Shown here one piece after another: positions 34,746 to 39,626 of a stretch of 39,626 nucleotides of DNA. The stretch is from Alphaproteobacteria bacterium (GTDB taxonomy: Bacteria; Pseudomonadota; Alphaproteobacteria; SHVP01). Each line of letters begins with the position of its first letter. Position 1 is the stretch's first letter. Under the pieces are notes generated by a model. It did not search any database, was not told the origin of the DNA, and was given only the letters and a program-made list of their open reading frames with translations. The DNA lies in assembly GCA_009694165.1 (NCBI GenBank), contig SHVP01000012.1:1-39626 (forward strand), read 5' to 3'. The translations under genes and the position numbers were made by a program.

Positions 34746-35199
34746 ATGACGGTCCGCCCCGAACACGGCGGGCTCATCTATGTGATGGTCCTGGTCTCCG
34801 CTGCCGACAGCGCGATGACCGACCGCGAGCTCTATACCATGGGCGAGTTCGTCCAGCTGCTGCCGGCGTTCCGCGGCTTGAAGGAGAACGCGTTGCCCAA
34901 GGTGGCGCAGCACTGCGCCCAGCGCCTCGGCAAGCAGGGTCTCGATCGGTGATCGCCTTCATCGCCAAGAGCCTGCCGCCGCACCTGCGCGAGACCCCCT
35001 ATGTGCTCGCCTGCGACATCGCCGCGGTCGAGGGCCGCTTGCGCCAGGAAGAGATCAGGGTGCTCGAGTTCCTGCGCCACTCGCTCGGCGTCGGCCGCCT
35101 GCCCGCCGCCGCCATCGAACGCGCCGCCAAGGCCCGCTACCAAGGCTTGGCCGCCCACGCCGCCCCCATCCGCACCAAGAAAAAACCAAGCGGCGCTAG
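34746..35199 (+). pseudogene. TerB-like protein split by a -1 frameshift
   Basis: The first part (ATG 34746 to TGA 34950-34952) reads GGLIYVMVLVSAADSAMTD and FVQLLPAFRG, the front of the small helical TerB-like family. The family pattern then continues one base back, from the GTG at 34949: VIAFIAKSLPPHLRETPYV, ACDIAAVEGRLRQEEIRV and LGVGRLPAAAIERAAKARY. One missing G at 34947-34949 would explain it. Alternatively the GTGA overlap could couple two separate products. The second frame does not end at the expected place: it runs to 35368, antisense to the next gene, while a TAG in the third frame sits at 35197-35199 just after an A6 run. Function of the family is uncertain (metal-binding, often called tellurite resistance). 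Confidence 0.75.
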
Positions 35200-35228
35200 C
35201 GCGCACGCGCCTCAGGGCGAGGAAGCCG

Positions 35229-35855
35229 CTACGCCAAGCCGTGCACGAAGGCCGCCACCGCGGCCATCGCCTCGTCGAGGTTTTGTGCGACGGTTCGGCT
35301 GGAGGCCTTGCGCGGTTTGCCGTCATGGTCGCCGTCGGGCAGCCAATGCAGACGGATCGATTGGTTGAGGCGATAGCCGGCGACGTCGGCCTTGGTCCCG
35401 AACGGATCGCGCGTGCCCTGGACGATTAGCGCGGGCGTCCGCAGCGTCGCAAGATGGGCCGTGCGCAGTTTTGTCGGCTGACCCGGCGGATGGAACGGAT
35501 AGCCGAGGCAGACGAGGCCGGCCACGCCCGCCTCGTCGGCGACCAGGCTCGCCATGCGCCCGCCCATGCTCTTGCCGCCGATCACCGTGCGCCCCGGGTC
35601 GCCGACGAGCACCAGCACCTCGTGCCAGGTTTGCCGCAGCACCGGTTCGCGGTCGGGCCCGCCGCCTTTGCCGGCATCGCGGCGCCGGCGCATATAGGGA
35701 AATTCGAAACGGACGACACGCAGCCCGGCTGCGGCCAGGCCGGCGACGACCGCGTTCATGTAGGGCGAATCCATCGGCGCGCCGGCGCCGTGGGCAAGCA
35801 CGATGGTGCGCGCGGCGCGCGCCGGCCCGTCGATCAGCAGGTCGGACCGTTCCAT
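35229..35855 (-). CDS. Alpha/beta hydrolase (dienelactone-hydrolase-like)
   Basis: 208 residues from the ATG at 35853-35855, which overlaps the trpE(G) stop by one base (TGATG). An early oxyanion segment LAHGAGAPMDSPYM, the nucleophile elbow IGGKSMGGRMAS, the acid in GTRDPFG, and the histidine in PDGDHD form a complete triad. The fold resembles the small KANL3/Tex30-type hydrolases. Substrate unknown. It follows trpE(G) in the same operon. The antisense tail of the split TerB frame overlaps its 3' end by about 140 bases, which is probably an artefact of the broken TerB gene. Confidence 0.88.
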   Translation of the reverse strand: MERSDLLIDGPARAARTIVLAHGAGAPMDSPYMNAVVAGLAAAGLRVVRFEFPYMRRRRDAGKGGGPDREPVLRQTWHEVLVLVGDPGRTVIGGKSMGGRMASLVADEAGVAGLVCLGYPFHPPGQPTKLRTAHLATLRTPALIVQGTRDPFGTKADVAGYRLNQSIRLHWLPDGDHDGKPRKASSRTVAQNLDEAMAAVAAFVHGLA

Positions 35856-38005
35856 CAGGCGTTGCGGCCGGTCACCACGCTCAGCACGTTGTGAATGAGG
35901 CGGTGACCGACATCGCCCCGCATCGACAGGATCGATTCGGGATGGAACTGCACGGCGAAGATGGGCTCGCGCTTGTGCCGCACCGCCATCACGAGGCCGG
36001 TCTCGTTGCGCGCCGTCACCTCGAGTTCGCCGGCCGGGAACGTGGCGGGATCGGCCACCAACGAGTGGTAGGCGCCAACGTCGCATGGGCTCGGCAGGTC
36101 GCGGAAGATGCCCTCGCCGCCGTGCTGCACGCTCCAGCGCTTGCCGTGGCGCGGTTCGTCGAGCACGTTGAGGGTGCCGCCGAACGCCTCGACGATGCCC
36201 TGGAGGCCGAGGCAGACGCCGAATTGCGGAATGCGCTCCTTGGCGAGCGCCCGCACCAGCGCCGGCACGCCGAACTGTTCGGGCCGGCCGGGGCCGGGCG
36301 AGTGGACGACCAGGTCGGGTTTCTCCGCCTTCAGGCGATCGAGCGACACGCCGGCCCGATAGGTGCGCACGCTGGCGCCGGTCTGGCGGAAATAGTCGGC
36401 TAGCGTGTGGACGAAGGAATCCTCATTGTCGATCATGACGATCTTCATCTGCGCGAACGGCCGGATGGCATCGGCTGCCCGCGCCGTCGCCCGCGCCTTG
36501 GGAGCGAGAATGTTGAAAAACGCCGTCGCCTTGGTGCGCGTCTCGGCCGCCTCCTCGAGGCCGATCGAATCCCAGACCAGCGTCGAGCCGGCGCGATAGG
36601 CGGCCTTGCCACCCCGCAGGTGCACGGTGCGGATGGTGATGCCGGTGTTGACGTCGCCGTTCAGCATCAGCGCGCCGACGGCGCCGCCGTACCATTCGCG
36701 CGGCGTCGTTTCCTGAGCCTCGACGATCTGCACCGCCGCCTTCTTGGGCGCGCCGGTCAGCGTCACCGCCCACATATGGCTGAGAAACGCATCGATGCCG
36801 GTGAATTGCGGCCGCAGCATGCCCTCGACATGGTCGACGGTGTGAAACAGGCCGGCATAGCGTTCAATCAGCCGGCGTCCGAGCAGGCGGACCGAGCCCG
36901 GCTCGCAGATGCGCGACTTGTCGTTACGGTCGACGTCAGTGCACATCGTCAGCTCGACCTCGTCCTTGTCCGAGTTGTAGAGCGTGCGGATGTTCTCGGC
37001 GTCCTCCATCGGGTTCTTGCCGCGCCGGATGGTGCCCGAGATCGGGCAGGACTCGACGCGCCGCCCCTCGACGCGGACGAACATCTCGGGCGAGGCGCCG
37101 ATCAGTTGCTCGTCGCCGAGCTGCAGCAGGAACTCGTACGGGCTCGGGTTCACCTTCTGCATGATGCGGAAGAGATCCGAGGGCCGACCACCATAATCAG
37201 CGAGAAAACGGCGCGACAGCACCACCTCGAAGATGTCGCCCACCCGCATGCGCTCGCGCGCCGCATCGACCATCGCCGCGTATTGCGCATCGCTGTGGTC
37301 GGTGATGATGGTGCCCTCGGCGGGCGCCGGTGGGGGCACGCGCAACGGCGCAAACACCGTGCGGCCAGCACCGGCGGTCGTCAGCGCTCCCTTGGCGAAG
37401 TCGTAGTCGTGGCGATAGGCGAGTTCCTTGCGGCGGTCGACCAGGCAGATCGCGTCGGGCAGGAACACGTGCAGGTCTTTCGTCACGGCGCGGCGGTCGA
37501 GCCGGAGCGGCATCGTTTCGAACTGGAACAACAGGTCGTAGCCGTAGGCGCCGTAGAGGCCGAGCGAGCCGTCGGTGGCGCGGCCGAAGTCCTCGACCAG
37601 GCGGCGGATCGGACTGAACACCGAGGGCTGCAGGCTGCGCTCTTCCTCGGCGAAGCCGCCGGTGGGCACGGCGATGGCGAGCTGCAACTGGCGGGAAGTT
37701 TCCGCCACCACCGTGGTGTCGGCGCCGAGCAGGGTCGGCCGCAGCAGCGCGAGCAGGCGTTCGCCGCGCTCGTTCAGCGCGTTGACAGTGAGGCAGCGGC
37801 CGAGTCCGATGAACTCGAGTGGCGGGTCGATCACCGCGATGTCCCAGCGCGAATAGCGGTCGGGGAACTCGACGCCAGACGAGAAGAAAGCTCCACGTTC
37901 GGTATCGAGGCGGTCGATGACGAAATTCAGTCCGGCGGCATAATCGAGCGGCGTCGTGGCGCGGTGGATCGCGATCCCCGAAGGCGTGGTGGCTGGTACG
38001 GTCAT
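35855..38005 (-). CDS. trpE(G): Fused anthranilate synthase TrpE-TrpG
   Basis: 716 residues. Residues 1-510 are the TrpE chorismate-binding part (LIGASPEMFVRVEG, CPISGTIRRG, MCTDVDRNDKSRI, TLTGAPKKAAVQIVE). Residues 521-716 are a class I glutamine amidotransferase with C598 (FGVCLGLQG), H688 and E690 (QFHPES). The fused form is typical of Rhizobiales and Rhodospirillales. Reaction: chorismate plus glutamine to anthranilate, the first step of tryptophan synthesis. An AGGAG lies 6 bases before the ATG. Two abutting hairpins and a possible leader peptide lie upstream (38018-38159), so regulation at the leader is plausible. The stop overlaps the hydrolase ATG. Confidence 0.97.
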   Translation of the reverse strand: MTVPATTPSGIAIHRATTPLDYAAGLNFVIDRLDTERGAFFSSGVEFPDRYSRWDIAVIDPPLEFIGLGRCLTVNALNERGERLLALLRPTLLGADTTVVAETSRQLQLAIAVPTGGFAEEERSLQPSVFSPIRRLVEDFGRATDGSLGLYGAYGYDLLFQFETMPLRLDRRAVTKDLHVFLPDAICLVDRRKELAYRHDYDFAKGALTTAGAGRTVFAPLRVPPPAPAEGTIITDHSDAQYAAMVDAARERMRVGDIFEVVLSRRFLADYGGRPSDLFRIMQKVNPSPYEFLLQLGDEQLIGASPEMFVRVEGRRVESCPISGTIRRGKNPMEDAENIRTLYNSDKDEVELTMCTDVDRNDKSRICEPGSVRLLGRRLIERYAGLFHTVDHVEGMLRPQFTGIDAFLSHMWAVTLTGAPKKAAVQIVEAQETTPREWYGGAVGALMLNGDVNTGITIRTVHLRGGKAAYRAGSTLVWDSIGLEEAAETRTKATAFFNILAPKARATARAADAIRPFAQMKIVMIDNEDSFVHTLADYFRQTGASVRTYRAGVSLDRLKAEKPDLVVHSPGPGRPEQFGVPALVRALAKERIPQFGVCLGLQGIVEAFGGTLNVLDEPRHGKRWSVQHGGEGIFRDLPSPCDVGAYHSLVADPATFPAGELEVTARNETGLVMAVRHKREPIFAVQFHPESILSMRGDVGHRLIHNVLSVVTGRNA

Positions 38006-38017
38006 AGGAAGCTCCTA

Positions 38018-38053
38018 CCGCCGGTCAGGCGGTCTGCCGTTTGGGCCGGCAGA
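38018..38053 (-). promoter_or_regulatory. Two abutting hairpins just upstream of the trpE(G) ribosome site
   Basis: In the minus-strand transcript a TCTGCCG-N7-CGGCAGA hairpin (38033-38053) is followed with no gap by CCGCC-N5-GGCGG (38018-38032), and then one base later by the AGGAG ribosome site (38012-38016). The second stem could hinder or expose the ribosome site. No U tract follows either stem, so they are not classical terminators. Regulatory meaning is inference. Confidence 0.45.
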
Positions 38054-38117
38054 GGCACGAAATCGTGGAAGGGTCAGGACAGGGCGCGCTGCGACGCCGC
38101 GCGCGGGCGAGGGCGCG

Positions 38118-38159
38118 TCACCAGAGAAACGACACGAATTTCGGAGGATGTCCGACCAC
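38118..38159 (-). promoter_or_regulatory. Possible short leader peptide upstream of trpE(G)
   Basis: A 13-codon frame from GTG (38157-38159) to TGA (38118-38120) encodes VVGHPPKFVSFLW. A tryptophan codon is the last sense codon and a weak AGGA is about 9 bases upstream. Known alphaproteobacterial trp leaders carry several tandem tryptophan codons; this has one. It is reported because of its place in the leader, with low confidence. Confidence 0.2.
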
Positions 38160-38225
38160 GGCGATTGTCCTAATCTACGGCGGCCGACACGCTAACAGAC
38201 CGGGCGGCGACCCGTCCAGGGCGGC

Positions 38226-39287
38226 ATGGGAAAACCTACAGCAGTCATGACGGCGATCCCGACGCCCCTGCGCGGGCTTTTCTACGCGGCGACCCAGGGC
38301 GGCCGCGTCGCCTGGTACCTCGGCCACTACCTGCTGTCGGCGCGGCCGGCGGGCCCGGCGGTGCCGCGCGAGCGCCGGCCCAAGGGGCAGCTGCCGACGC
38401 TCACGCAAGTGCTCGAGGACCTCGGCACCCTGTTCGGGCGCGAATGGCGCGACATCGAGCGCGGGCTTTACCGCCTGCCGCACGATGCGCTGCGTTCGCC
38501 GGCCGATGTGATCGGCGCCTCGCTCGACTATTTCGGCGACGTGCGCCGCGTGACCCGGCGGCGGCGGCACGGCGAGACGCACCTCGCGGCCACCCAAGCC
38601 GGCGCCGGCGTCCCCGATTATTACGCCCAGGCCTTCCATTTCCAGACCGACGGTTATCTCTCGGCGCGCTCGGCGCGGCTCTATGACCAGCAGGTGGAGG
38701 TGCTGTTCCTCGGCGGCGCGGATGCGATGCGCCGCCGCGCGCTGCCGGCGATCGCGACGAGGGCGGCGGCGGCAGAACCGCTGCGGCTACTCGATCTTGG
38801 CGCCGGCACCGGGCGGCTGCTGGGCTTCATCGCCGACAATTTTCCGCGCGTCGAGCGGGTCGCCCTCGATTTGTCGGCCGCCTATCTGCACGAGGCGCGC
38901 CGGCAATTGCGCCGCTGGCCGGGCGGTGCCTTCGTGCAGGGCGCGGCCGAGGCGATTCCGCTCGCCGAGCGCTCGGTCGACATCGTCACCGCGGTCTATC
39001 TGTTCCACGAGCTGCCGGCCGAGGTGCGCCGCCGCGTCGTCGCCGAAGCGGCCCGCGTGCTGCGCCCGGGTGGGACGTTCGTCGTGATCGACACCATCCA
39101 GCTGGGCGACCATGCACCCTACGACGGCCTGCTCGACTGGTTCCCCGCCGCCTTCCACGAGCCCTACTACGCTCCTTACGTGCGCGAGGATACCGCCGGG
39201 CTCATAACGGCGGCGGGCTTCATTCCGGCGACGAGCGAACGGGCGTTCCTGTCGAAGGTGAGCGCGTTCACCAGGGTCGGCTCCTGA
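38226..39287 (+). CDS. Class I SAM-dependent methyltransferase
   Basis: 353 residues from the ATG at 38226; an ATG at 38247 is also possible. The first 110 residues are a family-specific, arginine-rich region with YLSARSARLYDQQ near the middle. The SAM domain starts at about residue 185: motif I LRLLDLGAGTGRLLG, acidic VALDLSAAYL, motif IV IVTAVYLFHELPAEVR, and RVLRPGGTFVVID. A FHEPYYAPYV segment follows. The substrate cannot be told; the shape recalls small-molecule or lipid/quinone methyltransferases. It stands alone, divergent from trpE(G), and is the last gene with the host codon pattern before composition changes at about 39300. Confidence 0.85.
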   Translation: MGKPTAVMTAIPTPLRGLFYAATQGGRVAWYLGHYLLSARPAGPAVPRERRPKGQLPTLTQVLEDLGTLFGREWRDIERGLYRLPHDALRSPADVIGASLDYFGDVRRVTRRRRHGETHLAATQAGAGVPDYYAQAFHFQTDGYLSARSARLYDQQVEVLFLGGADAMRRRALPAIATRAAAAEPLRLLDLGAGTGRLLGFIADNFPRVERVALDLSAAYLHEARRQLRRWPGGAFVQGAAEAIPLAERSVDIVTAVYLFHELPAEVRRRVVAEAARVLRPGGTFVVIDTIQLGDHAPYDGLLDWFPAAFHEPYYAPYVREDTAGLITAAGFIPATSERAFLSKVSAFTRVGS

Positions 39288-39434
39288 CCGGCGTGGGGCG
39301 CCATTCACTTCCTATTATCGCTGCAGATTCACAGCTTCTCGAATGCGCCCGAGCGCTGGCCCTACTCGGCCCATCCGTTACTGTCACTACTGGCAAACAA
39401 AAAGTGGCGGTATAGAAAGGAGTTAGGGGGTTTC
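39288..39434. other. AT-richer junction sequence, possible island boundary
   Basis: After the methyltransferase stop, base composition falls visibly: this segment and the gene after it contain runs such as AAACAAAAAG and CTATTATC that are almost absent elsewhere. A TATAGA at 39411-39416 may be a -10 element and AAGGAG at 39417-39422 a ribosome site for the next gene. I see no tRNA, attachment repeat or insertion-sequence end within these 147 bases. Confidence 0.5.
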
Positions 39435-39626
39435 ATGCCGCGGGATGGATCAGTCGCTGAAAATTGTGCTGCCCCACAAAAAGAACTTCGATTCATCGAT
39501 CTGTTTTCTGGCCTTGGCGGATTTCATCAAGCGCTGGCTGGACTGGGCCATCGGTGTGTGTTCGCGGCAGAAATTGACCAAAATTTGGCCGCTCTGTATG
39601 AGCAAAACTTTGGCATTCCGCCCGCT
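39435..39626 (+). CDS. C5-cytosine DNA methyltransferase, N-terminal part (runs off window)
   Basis: 64 codons from the ATG at 39435 to the window end, open throughout. After a 17-residue leader the protein reads LRFIDLFSGLGGFHQAL (residues 18-34), which is motif I (FxGxGG) of C5-methyltransferases. A short spacer follows, then the motif II acidic FAAEIDQNLAALYEQNFG, which binds the SAM ribose. Codon use is quite different from the rest of the window (AAA, AAT, TTT, TTG, CAA, CTT frequent), so recent transfer is likely. Expected reaction: 5-methylation of cytosine in a defined DNA site, often paired with a restriction enzyme. The catalytic PCQ motif and target domain lie beyond the window. 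Confidence 0.88.
   Translation, partial: MPRDGSVAENCAAPQKELRFIDLFSGLGGFHQALAGLGHRCVFAAEIDQNLAALYEQNFGIPPA

Noticed and set aside
32774..34777. Long open frames on both strands over the helicase gene (667 and 537 codons)
   Set aside because: The helicase frame holds all the motifs; the others are low-complexity Arg/Gly/Ala-rich translations.
36407..38173. A 588-codon plus-strand open frame opposite trpE(G)
   Set aside because: The TrpEG frame has full-length motifs and a good ribosome site; the opposite frame is a shadow.
38006..38225. Classical trp attenuator with tandem tryptophan codons and a U-tract terminator
   Set aside because: No run of TGG codons and no stem followed by U residues was found; only the weaker leader described in the findings remains.
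1..39626. tRNA genes, rRNA, CRISPR arrays or insertion sequences
   Set aside because: Intergenic spaces are too short or lack the needed repeats and conserved blocks; none was seen on either strand.

Overview
This window looks like a piece of the core chromosome of a high-GC alphaproteobacterium, probably of the Rhodospirillales type. The evidence is strong G/C bias at third codon positions, a class I lysyl-tRNA synthetase, a fused TrpE-TrpG anthranilate synthase, the ccmFGHI and sdhCDAB arrangements, and dense packing with many 1-11 base overlaps between genes. I could not run any database search. The lineage is inferred from gene content and protein motifs only.

Layout. (1) 1-4736: the end of ccmE, then ccmF-ccmG-ccmH-ccmI, a cytochrome c maturation operon. 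(2) 4737-5558: the only gene-poor stretch. It holds a strong hairpin, a possible minus-strand transcript, and a 97-residue orphan protein with its own promoter and terminator. (3) 5559-9788: a plus-strand Nudix hydrolase facing a minus-strand operon dapF-mtaB-ftsY-ispZ. (4) 10014-17744: an unbroken plus-strand run ffh-rpsP-rimM-trmD-rplS-leuC-leuD-leuB-asd, joining signal recognition, ribosome maturation and leucine/aspartate-family amino acid synthesis. (5) 17741-25723: an unusual pyridoxal-kinase-like gene (minus), a frameshifted CitE-like lyase, the sdhCDAB operon, a PKMT-like methyltransferase and zapE. (6) 25727-31902: a minus-strand operon of SRAP protein, pyrD, a degenerate EAL membrane protein and a HAD phosphatase; a divergent S24/HTH regulator; and lysK. 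(7) 32012-39287: a DinG/XPD-type helicase, a split TerB-like gene, an alpha/beta hydrolase, trpE(G), and a second SAM methyltransferase. (8) 39288-39626: base composition and codon use change sharply, and the 5' end of a C5-cytosine DNA methyltransferase runs off the window. This is probably the edge of an acquired restriction-modification or defence island.

How the genes work together. The left and central parts serve respiration (cytochrome c haem ligation; succinate dehydrogenase feeding electrons to ubiquinone; quinone-linked PyrD). Membrane protein targeting is covered by Ffh and its receptor FtsY, which sit on opposite sides of a shared intergenic region. Translation is served by S16, L19, RimM, TrmD, MtaB and LysK. 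Amino acid synthesis is served by LeuBCD, Asd, DapF and TrpEG. Asd and DapF belong to the same lysine/diaminopimelate route.

Most of the window is ordinary housekeeping. The parts worth a second look are the C5-methyltransferase edge, two genes broken by single-base shifts, the pyridoxal-kinase homologue lacking its conserved DPVxGD signature, the SRAP/S24 divergent pair, the untranslated region of trpE(G), and the 4.7-5.5 kb intergenic region. I saw no tRNA, rRNA, CRISPR array, insertion sequence or replication origin.
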